Positions 10,779 to 24,016 of a stretch of 64,000 bases of DNA are shown one piece after another. How positions within the stretch are numbered: position 1 is the first letter of the stretch; each line of letters opens with the position of its first letter. The notes beneath the pieces are model-generated. The model saw nothing but the letters and a program-made list of their open reading frames with translations. It was not told where the DNA came from and searched no databases. A program made the position numbers and the translations under genes. The stretch spans positions 2,629,895-2,693,894 of the forward strand of contig CM035310.1 in assembly GCA_002900995.3 (NCBI GenBank), given 5' to 3'. This stretch comes from Ganoderma boninense. Its lineage: Eukaryota > Basidiomycota > Agaricomycetes > Polyporales > Polyporaceae.

Positions 10779-12662
10779 CGATCGGATTCAGCCTCGCAAC
10801 AGCAGGAAGAGCTCGAGCACAGATCCTTCACATTCTGGGCGGACCAACTCCTTCTTCGTGTCATTCCTCGGGCACAGTCCAACTCTCCAGTGGAGGCCGA
10901 CGCATGGGTCGAGATCGTGAAGGCGCATCTGCGGACGCGTCAGCACTTCCTGGAGAACTTACACGTCGAATCCCCGGAACGAGGTCTGTATATCCATTTC
11001 CTCACTTCCTGCGAGCATGCTACTTGAATACCACTGAAGACGTATTTTAGATAGCTTAAATGCGTAGCCCCCGGTTGCCCTGTACCATTTTCATCTTCTC
11101 AATGAACTATGCTGCTCCGATCAGCCACTCTTCCCTTCCCCTCGAGGTACGCAGCCAGCCCATCATGCCAACCGCCTCCCCATCTTATCCGTCGCAGTCA
11201 TTGAGGTGACACTGAACTGGCGCACGACCCGTGCTTCGTCAAAGTCTTCGAGCGTTTCCAGCTCGACCGCCTCCTTCTCTCACAGGCACCCGGCACGCAG
11301 ATAGGATGCATGTCCCCCGGGCCGCTCGAGATACCATTCCGCACCTGCATCGCACCGGCAACGCGCACATCAAACGATGCTAGCCAGTCCATCTAGACCC
11401 AGCCTCTCCACCTCGATGTCTTTCCACACTTGTCGCACGCATCTGAACCATTTCCGACACTTTACGCCCACCGGAAGTCCCGGTTCAATGATGTCCCCTC
11501 TACTTGCTGGCACCCTTGGAACGCGTGCGATTCTCCCCAGGCTTATCCTTCTCACTGTTTCTGGTCCGACGTGAAAAGCTGACTCGCACGCATCGTCACT
11601 GGAGGAGGACCTCAGGCTCACCCACTGTATCTGCGCTCGCTGCCGTCTCTAGCGAGCCCGACGACCGATGTGCGACTCCGTGCCTAACACTTGTGGGAAC
11701 AGTTGGATGTGTACCCGTTAGTGGTCCAAAAGGTGCTCCAAGGCCTGTCAGGTGTCGCACACTGCTTCAAGGACTGAAACGAAGGCGCTCGCCATGTCGC
11801 CTGAGTGGGATCTAGCTGGCAACGTGTTAGGCGTGGGCGGCTTCACTTGGTTACGTGCCGTCGATTTCGAGCGACGAGCGGTGGTGGTGGAGCGGGATGA
11901 TGCATGTCACGATAAACGGTGAGTCCCACGGCCGTGTTCATGCCGTTTGACTCACCTGATGACATGAGTCGCAGGGATTCTCCTGGACGCAGACAAAAGG
12001 GGTATTCGATGAATATTCAAGCCGGAATGTCGTGTGGGTTGTATCTAGGAGTCCGAGGAGAACATAAGGCATCCTCAGTCCACGAGAACATGCCCGCACG
12101 ACTGTGAGATGTTCTTTAGTCGCCCGTCTGCCAGATGCGCCGCGATCCGCGGTGTGTCCATCCACTGTCGAGCAGACAACGTTCTCGGTGTTCTCATACC
12201 AACGCTTCCATTTGCATCTATTGATTGAGCGCGGATCCGACGACGTCTATCGAATGCAGTGAAGGGTGGCCCGCCAGACACTGTAGATGGCGGATGCTAC
12301 TCCCTTGCCACACTCCTGCTGTCCTTGTCGTCCATGGGTTGCATCCACCATATGCATCCAGTGAATATGCATTAGGATCTCCTGAGATTGAACTCTAATT
12401 CGACACGTGGAGGACAGCATGCCAGAGACGCACATCTCCTTGGTCTCCTCTTCTGCTCGTCCACCTGCACGTCTTCGAGCTCAGCTCCTTTTTCTCTCTG
12501 GCCAAGTTACTTATCACCTCATTGAGTTATCACAACCACCCTACTCCCCACTCACACGCTCTAGACCTACCTGCCATTGCACACAAGCCAGTAAGTTACG
12601 TTGAAATTCATAGTATCAGATAGTCTAAATAGGCTAACGTTCTGGCTCCAGGGGATCGCACG
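10779..12662. other. Gene-poor region with degenerate ORF, then HET2 promoter and leader intron
   Basis: 10779-11027 is the in-frame tail cut off from BTB-B1. Around 11236-11395 a plus frame reads 'CFVKVFERFQLDRLLLSQAP' and 'PLEIPFRTCIAPATR' up to a stop, and coding-like pieces continue in the same frame to about 11575; this looks like a decayed gene I cannot name. 11600-12400 shows nothing clear. The HET2 leader intron is predicted at 12591-12651 (donor GTAAGT, acceptor CTCCAG), 11 nt before ATG 12663, with a pyrimidine-rich leader before it. Confidence 0.45.
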
Positions 12663-14640
12663 ATGTGGTTGCTCAGTACAGACCGTGCCGAGCTGTACTA
12701 CTTCTCCAGGAACTTCGATGCGGCTGGCGGATATGCGATCCTCTCGCATACCTGGGACGGGGACGAGCAGACCCTCCAAGAGGTCCGGGCCATCGGAGAG
12801 CGATGCCGAGCGAGCGGTACGAATCCACGCGATGACCCAGCGCTCTCCCCGAAGATCCGCAACTGCTGTATTGCCGCCGAGAAGCACGGGTATCGCTGGG
12901 TATGGATCGACTCATGCTGCATCGACAAGACGAGCAGCAGCGAGCTGTCGGAGGCCATCAACTCGATGTTCCGGTGGTACAAGGAGGCCGAGGTGTGCTT
13001 CGCCTACCTCGCCGACGTTTCCCGGAACTGTCTCTTGCATGCAGATGAGTCCGCGTTCCGGAGGAGCCGATGGCACACGCGCGGGTGGACGCTCCAGGAA
13101 CTCATCGCCCCTGACTTCCTCATCTTCCTTTCCAGCGACTGGCATGAATTAGGAAACAGAGCGGGTCTCGCTGGCCTGCTAAATGAGATTACTCGAATCC
13201 CCTTTGGAGTCTTGACCGGGACTGACAAACCGGCCGAGTATTCCGTTTGTATTCGCATGTCTTGGGCGTCCAGGCGCAAGACGACTAGGGTGGAGGACGA
13301 GGCATACTGCCTGATGGGATTGTTCGGAGTCAGCATACCAACAAACTACGGCGAAGGGAAGCACGCGTTCATACGGCTGCAGTACGAGATTATGCACCAT
13401 AATTCCGACATGAGCCTCTTCGCGTTTGGTGCACCTGTTTGGCAGGGTGAGAGCCTTGTCTTCCATCCAGGAGAGAAGATCAACCACTCTTGGAAGTATC
13501 TTATGGCAGACTCGCCCCGCGAATTCGACTACGGTTTCCTGTACGTTCCAGATCTCGGAAGGCACGCGACGCAACAATATCCACCTCCGCTGGTCAGTTC
13601 AAAGAATGTTCTGATTGCTTCTGTTAACGTTGACTGATACGACTTGACAGGATTCTCAATTCACCGGACCCTTCGACAGTGTCGAGCTCCCAAGAGTGGC
13701 AGTTACTAGCTATGGCGTTAAACTGCGGCTGCCCATCTACGAGGCCAATGGGATCACCATTGCGGTGATATTATGTGAGGGTAGTGGGCGATACTTTGGG
13801 ATTTTCCTGACGAGGGACAGATGGGGGAGTGACCCGACGAGACCACGGTACTTCACAGGCTGTGCGTGCACCAAGCCCGCCCTAGGCCCCTCGACATTCG
13901 TTTTTCGTATGGCTGATCTAGGAGAAGACCTCTATAACCTTACCTTTAACCGGAATCCAGTAAAGCACTTCTGGCGTACCATCTATGTCGTTCCCACTGC
14001 TTATGACATGGATTCCCGGAGCTCGACTACTCCCAGTCTCAACATCAACTGTAACCCCACTTCACGTTTTCGAGCACCTCGCTGGCTAATCGCTCGGTTT
14101 ACCGCCCTCCAGTTCGAGGTAGAACAGATAGAAGACACCGAGACGCTCCAAACGCTCCAATTTTCCCGGAGCGGGAAGGCCCGTATCTTCGTCTCTCTTG
14201 GCTCATGTACGAAGTGTCGCGGGCGGGACCCCACTCAAGGACCATTCCTCTGGGCAAAGGTCGACGACCTGTCGAGTCAGGCCGCTATCAACTTGAACAC
14301 CTTCACCCACAACTGCTATAACGACCACATCGACACAGACTCCTGGAGGACGCGGTCGAAGGTCTTCGGAAACGCAGACCGGGCGGTGCGACTCTCTCTC
14401 ACGCCATCAACGTCGTTGCCCGACTGCACGTACGTCATCCACCTCGAGCTCTTCGGTCGGATCTTCGAAGAGATGCTTCAAGAAGAGGGCGTCCCATCAT
14501 TGTTCCCGTCCCTTGCGCAACTCGAGAGAGATCTGGACGCCGCGCTCCTCATTATCCCGTCACTTCGCCCCATTTTCTGCAGTTACCCGCCGAGATTGGT
14601 GTTGGCGCAACCTCCTCTTCGACGTCTTCGCCAAGTTTAA
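12663..14640 (+). CDS. HET-domain protein 2
   Basis: Exons 12663-13592 and 13651-14640, phase 0 (donor GTCAGT, acceptor TTGACAG), 639 aa. It starts MWLLSTDRAEL, with HET signatures 'GGYAILSHTWDGDEQ', 'YRWVWIDSCCIDKTSSSELS' and 'SRWHTRGWTLQELIAPDF', then 'VEDEAYCLMGLFGVSIPTNY'. The second exon carries the shared C-terminal core ('TSYGVKLRLPIYEANGITIA', 'RYFGIFLTRDRWG', 'RFRAPRWLIARFTALQFEVE', 'DSWRTRSKVFGNADRAVRLS'). After 'LFGRIFEEMLQEEG' the tail is short, about 50 residues, and ends at TAA 14640; HET1 has a much longer one. Both exons are intact. It is convergent with the MP1 pseudogene. Its presumed role is a non-self-triggered cell-death factor; the partner is unknown. Confidence 0.9.
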
Positions 14641-15388
14641 CATCTATTTCCACTCCACCGCCGTCTCCTACTCTTGCTTCGGTTTCGGTTGGCTTGCCTG
14701 ATGCTCGCACGATCCAGGACGCGAATCAAGAGGCTCCACTTCCCCGACCAAACCTGCGCGATCCGCACGTAGATCCCCAGACAGCCAGTATCGACATGAT
14801 ATCTTTCGCCAGGTCCCATAGAGACCCCCCAGGTCAGCTGAGCGCTATACCATTGTTTCCCACGAAGCAAGCCGTATAGGGCTCGGCATAGGACAAGTGC
14901 AGCAGGCAGCCGAACAGGGTAGGACCCAGCACCATTTTGTGCCATCATCATCACACGTCATGCTTGATGGTTTAGGCAATGGAGGGCGTATGCAGGCCAT
15001 AACGGAGTATCGTGCAGGCGACGTTCCGTGGGTAGCGGGCGTAGGTCAGCCACGGGCTCCTCAGCCTAGTTCCTTCCCTCTTTCCGGCACTCTACATCCA
15101 TGCATCCCGCTCTGGCCACTCTCCTCCACTGCTGCCTCGTGTTCTCGACAGCACTCTTGGTGGCGTCTTTCCGTGGGGTGCTATGCGTGCCATTGGTGGG
15201 GAATTCCCAAGGACTGGATACCAATAGTCACCGCAGCCTGTCTCAAATATGCTTGTTAGATCGCACATCCTTCTATTCATTTCATCTCCATGCACATGCC
15301 ACAATCTTGTTTCTCCATGGAATCTGAATTTGCCGCCGTCATTCACTACCCATACAACTCGCATGCCTCGACTACAGGTTCTGAATGC
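14641..15388. other. Convergent intergenic region HET2/MP1
   Basis: 748 nt between two convergent 3' ends. No coding frame, RNA gene or repeat recognised. Confidence 0.5.
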
Positions 15389-18306
15389 TTAGTTCCAGTA
15401 CTTCTGGGCATACAGACCGAGCACGGCGGTCCCGAGTACGGACGAGTATACTTGGACGTCCGCAGTCGTGTAAGTCTTAGTGCTCTGAAGACTGTTCAGT
15501 ATTTGAAGGAGCTGTGCCTCGACGAAGTCGACGAAGACGAGGTCGATCGGCTCGTCGTCCGCAACGCCCGCAGGCGCGTCCGTGCCAATGAAGTCAGGCA
15601 CGTCGTAGAAGGACTGCAAACACGGACAGCGCACGTTAGCCTCTGTTTCGGACCGCCAGAAATTAAGAACGGAGGCAGGACATACCAGGGGCGTGTGGAG
15701 GGTGTCGTCGCCTACACCAGGGCAAGACTACGCGCGGAATTACGTCCGTCAGTGGCGGATTCCAGCGAGAGAATACTGCAGAGAACGATCGGACGCACGT
15801 CGTGTGTTACATAGCCAAGTGTCATGTTCTGCGCGGCACGGCGCGCGGGGCCGTCGCTCTTCTTGTCCATCTCCTCGAGCCAGGCGCGATAGACCATGCC
15901 GACCTCGCCACGCGCGTACGCATTTGCGTCAAAGCCCGCAGCAGTCAGCGCACGGCGGTTGTTCGCGCCGACGCGATTGAGCGTGGGGAGGACCTGCTTG
16001 GCAACGGACAGGGTGATGTTCGGGATGTAGAAGAACGGGTCTGCGAAGGGCGACGCGGTGAGCTGATCGTTCTTTGTGAACGGGCCCGAGTAGACGTCGA
16101 AGCGCTGCGAGCCTGAGTTGGTGATCATGATGTTCGGGATGGCGCCGCGCGAGTTGTTGGCCGTGAGCGAGTAGGACATGGCCTCGGTGTAGAGGGTGAG
16201 AAGCGAGCTGTTGGAGGGATAGGGTACCCTGGCAACACGAGAGGAAAGATCAGACTTTACACGGATGAACAAACTGGCAACGTACTGGGTGATGGTGTAG
16301 TCTTGGGGTGCGACACCGAACTGGTAGCTCAGGTTATAGGTCTTCGCAAGCTCGTTGAGGCCGAGGGTGAACAGTTGGCCTTTGAGGGTGTCGAAGCTGA
16401 CGTTGCCGCGACCAGTGTGGTACTGGACGGGGAGACAGCCTACTATCAGAATGGTCTGAACAAGACAGCGTTCGGAGGCATACCTCATACGTGACACGGT
16501 TATTGTCGAGATACCGACGAGTAAATGCAATGTCCTCCGTGGAGCCCTTTTGGTCGAGGTTTGCGCCTGCGTATAGATGTTAGATGTCGTCATGCGACAA
16601 GGACATCTTACGCACTCATCCAGCCTATATGCCATACGACGTGAGAATGCGAGGTTCACTTGCAGCATCGATGAGAATGGCACGTACCGACAGTCTCCAT
16701 GTAGCGGCCACTCTCAAGAGCCATCGAACGGCCGTCATATTGCACTACATGTTGAGATGCGACGATGAGCATAGAACATATTTTAGAGTGCAGTCCCTTA
16801 CCGCAGTCGCGGATATGCGTGTGACCTGAGGTGCCATCAGTGCTCAATACCTGGTCCGTCGAGAACCTTCATCTGGGCGACGTACCTCCGAAAATCAGGA
16901 TGGGTGTGGTGGGATGGACAACGCGAATCACGTCGAAGACAGTCGGCCCTGCAGATGGCTCGATTTCAGCGACCAGGACCGAGCGGAAGCCCGTAGTACT
17001 CACAATGGTCCGTCCTCGCCACCGGCATGTAGCTAGGCGCAATGAAAATTCAGAACCGTTCAGTATCATGAATGTGGATGCCGACGTTGGGGACTTACCC
17101 TACGAGAAGGAAGAAATCGGGTTCGTCCTCGATAGCTTCTGCGAACTGTCAAAGATAAACATCCGGATTCAGAGAATCAGGAACACGAGAGCACGGGCGG
17201 AAGCAGCGGATGTGCGACGAACCCACTGTTCCTTTACCATGTCCTCAACATTCTGCACGGTGGTGTTGACGTCGTTTCCTGTGAAGTCAAAGAGGACGCC
17301 AAGCGACGTAACCTTGCGGCCCCTTACGTAGATGTCAGTCATGAACACCATCGACCGACATGCTCGATTCACGTACTTGCGCGTCTTGAACTTGGCGAAA
17401 CGGTCTGTTGGATAATCGGTATCCGTGTCAAATGTCTCTTCTCCAAAACAGACGGATCGCGAAACGCACCACCGACTGGGACGCTTACAATGTTTCCCCG
17501 CGCGTCGGTGACAGTGATGTTGACATTGGAGGAGAGATAACGGCCGTTCCTGCTCGGAGCGAAGTTCGTGTACATGTCCGAGTCGTATGTGTTGGCGTAG
17601 ACGTAAAGCTCGTGGCTATGATATTCATGAGCACATATATACCAAGTAGAAGGATCAAAAGGACACTTACTTGCCGATAGCCATAATGTCGTAAGGGAGA
17701 TCGAACATGTATCTGTTGGTCTACGTGCATGGTGAGCTAAGGTACGCCGACTGGCATTGTCGTCAGCTCTGTCCTCACCTCGTGTGCATCGACACTACCT
17801 GGAGGGAAGCCATCCGATAGGCCAGTGCCTAGTATCCGGGGAAACGATTAGAGGCGTGGACGTCTTTTCACATTATCAGTACTCACCGTCGTGCAAATCT
17901 CCGGAATCAACCAACAGCAGGTCAACATCCTTTTCCTGCAATCGCGATCAGATACTCACATCCGTGCGACGGCATACCGACACCACTCACCAGGGCGAGC
18001 TGCTTCATATGCGTGACGAAAGACGAGAAGTCTCCAAGGTCGCCACTGTACCCCACTCTATGTTAAGTTGGGCTCCGAGAACGACGTCTTCTAGTGCCCA
18101 AGCAGCCAGCCATGGCTGTCAGTAGTGTGGATGACATTCACGTCACCCCAGACGAGGGGGCTGCTCGGGGGCGTGAGGGGTGCCTTGAGGTATTCGCGCC
18201 GCTCGTGGACTTGGACGTGCTCGTGACCATGGCCGTGCTCTTCGCCGGGGCAGGCGTGGGCCGCGAGTGTGGCGAGAGAGAGCGCGAGCAGGGATGCGAG
18301 CTGCAT
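15389..18306 (-). pseudogene. MP1, metallophosphoesterase (5'-nucleotidase-like), inactivated copy
   Basis: Multi-exon paralogue of MP2 (48746-51756). The start (ATG 18306), signal peptide 'MQLASLLALSLATLAAHA', the metal-site block 'VIHTTDSHGWLLGH', 'VDSGDLHDG', the split GN/HE motif, 'FGGHTHIRDC' and the C-terminus 'AQKYWN' can all be read in order. Two lesions hit exon 1. Codon 72 is TAG (18093-18091) where MP2 has CAG, directly after the DSHG motif. The exon-1 end and donor of intron 1 are also gone: MP2's 'aactacag|gtgagt' and much of its intron are missing here, leaving 'aacttaacatagagtgg'. The later exons keep good splice sites, so inactivation looks recent. The TATA box is kept. It is convergent with HET2. 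Confidence 0.85.
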
Positions 18307-21300
18307 CCTGGACTGGGCCGGGAGGAGATGGAGAGGGTGTGGGAGGGCGTCGGGGACGACGAGGGCAGTCCGCGCCAGCATGCAGACTTTATATCAGCTG
18401 GCGGGAGTGCCGGTCGAAGGGAGGACGCGGATGTTGGGGCTGAGCGCCTGGAGCAGGAAGGACGGTAATGCGGGTGCCGGCATCGTCGACGACTGATGCA
18501 CGGACCCTGTGAAGACGCATATACGAGGGTCATCGCTGATTGGTGCATGAAGTCCAGAAGGCCCTGTGGAATGCTGTACTTGTCTCTGTGACTCAGGGTT
18601 CAACGTTCAACGTTCAGCCTTGGATTTCGCCGATGACTTGGCACTCCCACGGCGGTCATTTGCTCACAGGACTTCCACATACGTCTGCACATATGCCCTG
18701 TATCGACTTCTGGGAGGCGATTCGGTTGCGCATGGTGGCCACGGGCTGAGAGGCTCAGCTCAATTTGTGGCGAGTGATGCCTAGGAAGACGAGCGCTTTA
18801 GTGAGAAATTGTTATGCAGGGAAGACGAAGAGTCGAAGGAAAGTCAGCGCTTCCAACCGATCTCTGCCAGAACGTCGTGTTTCAAAACAGCCGCGCTGCC
18901 AGCCGGCGGAACACCGCAAGGCAATGACAGCGAACCTATCTTGGATGACGGTAGTGGCTCACCGAGGGGCATAGTACTGGCGTTACGTTTGTTCTCATGA
19001 CGCATGCGACGGATCGGGTGCAAAATTTCTGTGTCATCCCCGAGGAGCAGTGCATGCGAGGCACAAAGTGGAGAAAAATTGAAGTGATGGACGCGCATTC
19101 ATGAACACTGGCGCATACGATGCTTCCCTGACGGTCGGCTGAACAGCAGCGATTTGGGGGATCAATCGAGGTGTATATGTTGAGAATGGAGGCGCACCTG
19201 GAGATATTCACTCTGCGTAGGGAGACATGGCAGTAATCCGAACGCATGCAGATTCTTAGGTCCCACCTTGGGGGTACCTTTAGCATCGGTGGAGGAGCCA
19301 GTTCGCGTCCGATTGTGTTGTGTGGTTGGCGATGCACCCAAGAGGAACTTGGGTGCTTCTCATCTCATGTCACGGTTAGAAACATCCAGTATTGTCGGAC
19401 ACGAACACGAGGTCTAGCTGACACGGCGGGGAAGTATGGACACTACGTACGTACACTTGTTCCGGCCGTCAAAGTTCGTTCATGTGAGGCCGCTCAGCAA
19501 GAACTCTTGACGTCACTAGTTATCAGGAGGACTAGTAGCGCTAAAACGTATAGGTTCGTGTCCCACGGAAGCGGTGGGCAGATGAGAGGGGAGACTCACG
19601 ACACACACATTCGAGCACTTGTCTATTATCCCCTCAACTTCTCCTTCACTCTCTGATATGTGTTTTGGGGACATCTCCTTGTTGACTGTGGTCTCCGTTA
19701 CGTCTGCCCTTGGCCGACTCACGGGGTGGTCGTCGAATCTGTCTCCACGATGATCCTGAAGCACGTATACGGAAATTAGCACCTGCTCACAGCGAAGTTT
19801 CCTCGAATTAGATGAGAATAAAACGTACCCGTCGTCGATCACCCCGCGCGGACAGAGGAGTACGAGATCCAGGGACCTGGTTGGGAGGAGACCATATATA
19901 CCGCGTACGAGGAAGCAACAAATGCGGAGTGCAGGACGAGCGCGTTCTTGGATGAATCGCTGAGGATCTAGAACATGACGTTGAGCAAGTACTTGTAGAC
20001 TGCTAGATGTGAGTCGTACAGTCATTTTGCTGGACAATCTGCACGCGATCTCAAGTCCGAATTTGAACACGTACCTCCGGCCTTCTTAACCTTTTGAATT
20101 GCAGTCCTTCCTCACACCTCTGCTCCATTAGCGCAATTGGGCTTGCCAGTCGATTATCCCTTCTGATGACATTATGTTGCGACTACTGGATGCACGTTGG
20201 AGTGTCCAATGCGGAAACTACGCAACTAGGGTGACCGGACGTGTAGGCCCTAGGAGTCGTGCGAAAGAAGGGTGGATAAGGTCGATGGGCGGGGTAAACA
20301 GTACAGCTCAGGTGGATGTGAAGGCAGAGAGACTCGAAGGCATCAAGCAGTAGCGGGAAGTTGGGGATGGATACAAGGCGGATGAGATGACGGAGCTGCG
20401 CTGAGTGCGACGCGGCCCTGCTAGCGCCCAACGTGGCACATTCGCGGACGTCCATTTCAATTTGGCTCTCCCGGAGGTGTTCTACTGTTCTCAAACTATT
20501 CTTCACCCCTTCATCTTCTCGGGTATTTTGCGTTGCACTACTGGCTATGTCTAATAGCTCCCTGGAACTACACTCGAGCACCTGAGCAAGCAGCAATGCA
20601 AATCGACATTTCAGTTCCGACTGCGACCTCCTCGTCCGTGTTTCTCCGAGGCCTCTCTTATCCTGTCTAGACCGTGGATAGATTTGCGGTGAGAGGGGTC
20701 CGTAAACGAGATTTCACCTGGCACAGTGCGGTGAGACTCGGAGGGGCTCTGCAACCATGGTACAAAATTCGGGCTTTGCTCTTGTACCCATGACGTCGAC
20801 CAGCATATTTCAAGAGGACTTTATGGCCATGCCGCTCAATTGCGGCGGCCCCCATACTAGTTCATGGTCAGGATGTTGTATTCATGCACGCCTATTCCGC
20901 CGGTTGAAGGCCTTTGAACACTGGTTTTGACCTAGGTTATTTTGCAGAACTCTCCTCGCATACGAGCCGAGTATTTTGAATAGAGGACGTGCCATGCAGC
21001 TGCAACAAGGAGAAGCCGAGGTCATTGTCGACGAGCGACCAGTCACGACAATGTCTTCGCAACGCTTCACACCCCGTCTCTGCTTGCACACAGTCAGTCC
21101 TCCCTGTCCGCGACGGTGTCCTCCATCGCGATCACACTCAATCTCCATGCGGTGTAGTCCTACCGTATTTCTGCCCGATTTCGCCGCTGTAGGTAGGTAG
21201 CGGCCACTGATCATCAGTGCCAAACCTACACCTGACTAGCACACCCCGGCTGCGGTGTACGCGACTACTATAGCGCTGCGGTCGTTGTGCGTCCTGGAAC

Positions 21301-21995
21301 CTGAGCTTCCGCGAGCCTGTGAGAAAGGTGGGGTAACCGTCAAAAAATAACCATCGGGTATGTGGATGGTGGCCGTCAGAAGCAAGCCAGTGAGAAATTT
21401 CCATTTCCTCCACAGCATGTGGGTTGACGTTTATGGCAGGACGATAACGCCTGACCCTGAACATCTGGTAGCCTGACCGGAGACGAACAACGGCCCAGCG
21501 TTTTGTCGCTCACCCTTGTACCTGTGCGCTTCCATTCATAATGCGGCGGAATATTATTGGATTAATCGATCGCACTCATCACAGGGCATGCTGATGGGCA
21601 CTGGCTTGTACATGAAGCCTATTCCCCGCCTTTTCTGTTCCCAAGACATAAATGCTCGACGAGTGTTTGTCTTCGGTGTAGTCTTCAAATCCCTCGTCTG
21701 AGGCTCGCACAATAGAGCTCACTTGGTCACAAGCCCGCCAATCGACGTAGCCGAACAAGAGAGTCCTCCAATGATCGTTCTGCTTGAAGCCCGACTGGTA
21801 TCAATCATAGGCGTGGTCTGATTTACAGGCCATGCCATGACATCGTAACTTAAACTTTGTAACCGTGCGTCAGGTCCTGGAGAGATATTACCCCGGAACC
21901 CCGGCACTTATAATTGGCTGCCGTGTCCTGAAACCCACTGCCAGATTATCCTCCGCCCCCTCCCCCCTTGGGCCCCTCGCGGCCTGAACCCCACT
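18307..21995. other. Gene-poor region upstream of MP1 and 7TM-A
   Basis: 3.7 kb between two divergent genes. The MP1 TATA box (GATATAAAG, minus strand 18395-18387) lies 80 nt before its ATG. A short direct repeat 'gttcaacgttcaacgttcag' is at about 18598-18617. Frames at 19516-20070 (-) and 20183-20596 (-) are open but show no domain, splice logic or paralogue, so I do not call them. Nothing else was recognised. Confidence 0.45.
18387..18395 (-). promoter_or_regulatory. TATA box of MP1
   Basis: GATATAAAG on the minus strand, exactly 80 nt before ATG 18306. The paralogue MP2 has TATATAAAG exactly 80 nt before its ATG. Confidence 0.6.
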
Positions 21996-23437
21996 ATGTC
22001 TGGCCGTGACACCGATATTGCCTTTCCTCTGCCGAAAGCTGTGGTGCGCCTTGGTACTTCGGTATCCAGCTCCGAAACGTATTCACGTGCAGGACTTGGA
22101 TGTAGCTCATTGCGTTGTTTTTGGAAGCCGTGCTCTTCGGGGTCTTCGCTGTTTTATATGCAATATCGTGTTGGATTCTCTTGTCTCGCCGACAACATCC
22201 CCATAGCTCGAAGATTAACAAGTGGTTGCTCGGGACAGGCACTGTCATGTTCATTCTCACCATAATAGTGAGTATCACCATCGTGCCGCCCTCGTGAAGT
22301 ATGACGGTGTGTTCAAGTTGTGCTGACTGTGCGAGGTCAGCATATGGCGATCGACGTTCAACGAGCTATCGACGGGTTTATCGAACATGGCGGCACTGCG
22401 GATGGCACCGCCAAATTCTTCAAGAAGTTGAACAATCCCCTCTTTATCGCGAAGTTAACCATCTATAACACGCAGACATTGGTCGGGGACGCCTTCGTCG
22501 TATGCTGCTGCCGCTCCATCTCTTCGTCAATGCGCGAGGACTTATCAAAGTGTTCTGTAGATCTATCGGCTTTATGTCGTGTATAACAGAAGGTCCTGGA
22601 TCGCGGTTCTCCCGCTGACCATCCTGGTGGGCACCGCAGGTAGGATGGCTCCTCTTTCGAGTATGTGCAGACGGATAATCACGACGGGGGTGCAGTCATG
22701 GCCTATGGGATTCCCGTCACCGTCGCGCGAGTAGGAGGATCCGACAACATCTTCTCCCACCGGATTGCTCCATGGATAACATCGTTCTTCGCGCTGACAC
22801 TGGCCACCAACGTTCTTGCGACCAGTAAGTATTCCTCCAAATTTTCCCCATCTCGAGAGCATCTCGCCCCTTCCGTTCAGCAAACAACAAGCTCACCTCA
22901 CACCGCGTATGTAGTTCTACTCTCTGGGCGGATCATGTGGTCGACCTACAAAGTCAGGCTGTACCACTCCGGGACGCGCTTCAGCGTCATGGAGACGATC
23001 ATTCAGTCCGCCGCCCTCTACTCCGCCGCTCTCGTCTCCCTCCTCGCCACGTACGTCTCCCACTCGAACGGACAGTACGTGTGCCTCGACACCCTCCAGC
23101 CCATCATCGTACGTATCCCGTGTCAACTATGCAGGCGGTGCGCTGACGTGGCTTCCGTGCTTCACAGGGCATAACCTTCACGCTCATCATCATCCGCGTC
23201 GGCCTTGGTGAAACGGTGGGCGAGCACCGGAACCGCCACACGGCGCCGGTGGATGTGACAGGTCCGCCACCTGAGCGGCCATTCTCGTTGCGGCCGCTCG
23301 CTGTCAAGGTCGCGGTGTCAAGAAAATACGATCGCGCGAGCTTCGACGTGTACGAACAGATGAGCGCGGCTAGGGTGGTCGATCGCGGGCCGGCTATCGA
23401 GAGCGGGTTTGGGCGAGGAGACGTAGGCTCTCCGTGA
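21996..23437 (+). CDS. 7TM-A, seven-transmembrane protein of unknown function
   Basis: Multi-exon integral membrane protein starting 'MSGRDTDIAFPLPKAV'. After intron 1 the first helix reads 'LIALFLEAVLFGVFAVLYAI'. Later exons give 'HMAIDVQRAIDGFIEHGG', 'IYRLYVVYNRRSWIAVLPL', 'APWITSFFALTLATNVLATS', 'VMETIIQSAALYSAALVSLL' and 'GITFTLIIIRVGLGET', then a soluble tail with 'LRPLAVKVAVSRKYDRASFD'. All introns have GT-AG ends and consistent phases, so the gene looks intact. Three paralogues lie in the window (30973, 33465, 40383). The family is widespread in agaricomycetes as hypothetical membrane proteins. The helices and conserved loops suggest a receptor or sensor, which is inference only. It lies 579 nt upstream of HET3 on the same strand. 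Confidence 0.8.
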
Positions 23438-24016
23438 CCCCCATGTACTAATTGTCCTCGGAAGGGGAGAGCGGACTGCCCATCTCCTGTGGTTCGTGCC
23501 ATTGTCTGGTCTTGCACTCGGCGATTTGTCTCTGTCACTTCTCCAAGGACATGTCCCGTTGTCGGGTATTCTGGGATGTCGGTGTGTTTCTCTCTGGTCT
23601 CCTGGGTATCGTGTTCATCAGATGCAATCTTTGGAAGCAGGAATGTAAATAACATGTACAATGCACAAACACTTTTACCGGTGTGGATCGCTGGTTGAAG
23701 TATGTAACATCCTTTCTTTCGCGCGAGACTGATCTGTGTCTCTATGCGTGGCGCTTCGGACACTCCAACGGAGTTAGAACGACACGTGGTGAGAAACGGT
23801 TCCATGTCTCCGCTCTGGAGCCTGCTCTCACCTCCGCATTCCTCACTGTTCTACGTATTAGATCCTGATTCTCCCCTTACGCCGTCAACTCCAGTTCTTG
23901 GACTGTTCCGATCTACCGGTCACAGAACATACACCACCTGGTGCAGTACGCTTGCCTGCGATTAGAGGCTCCGGATGGTTCATATATGCTGATTCTCTAT
24001 CTGTAGAACCCGTACA
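23438..24016 (+). promoter_or_regulatory. 7TM-A/HET3 intergenic region with HET3 leader intron
   Basis: Non-coding. A leader intron is predicted at 23946-24006 (donor GTACGC, acceptor CTGTAG), 10 nt before ATG 24017, matching the other HET genes. A TATA-like 'catatatg' sits inside the predicted intron and is probably not functional. Confidence 0.45.

Noticed and set aside
19516..20070. 184-codon minus-strand frame with some hydrophobic stretches
   Set aside because: No conserved motif or paralogue, and possible introns were not decisive.
24007..24016. Coding first exon upstream of the MWLL start in HET genes
   Set aside because: The leader exons upstream of the introns have no conserved ATG or reading frame among the four copies, so I treat them as 5'UTR.
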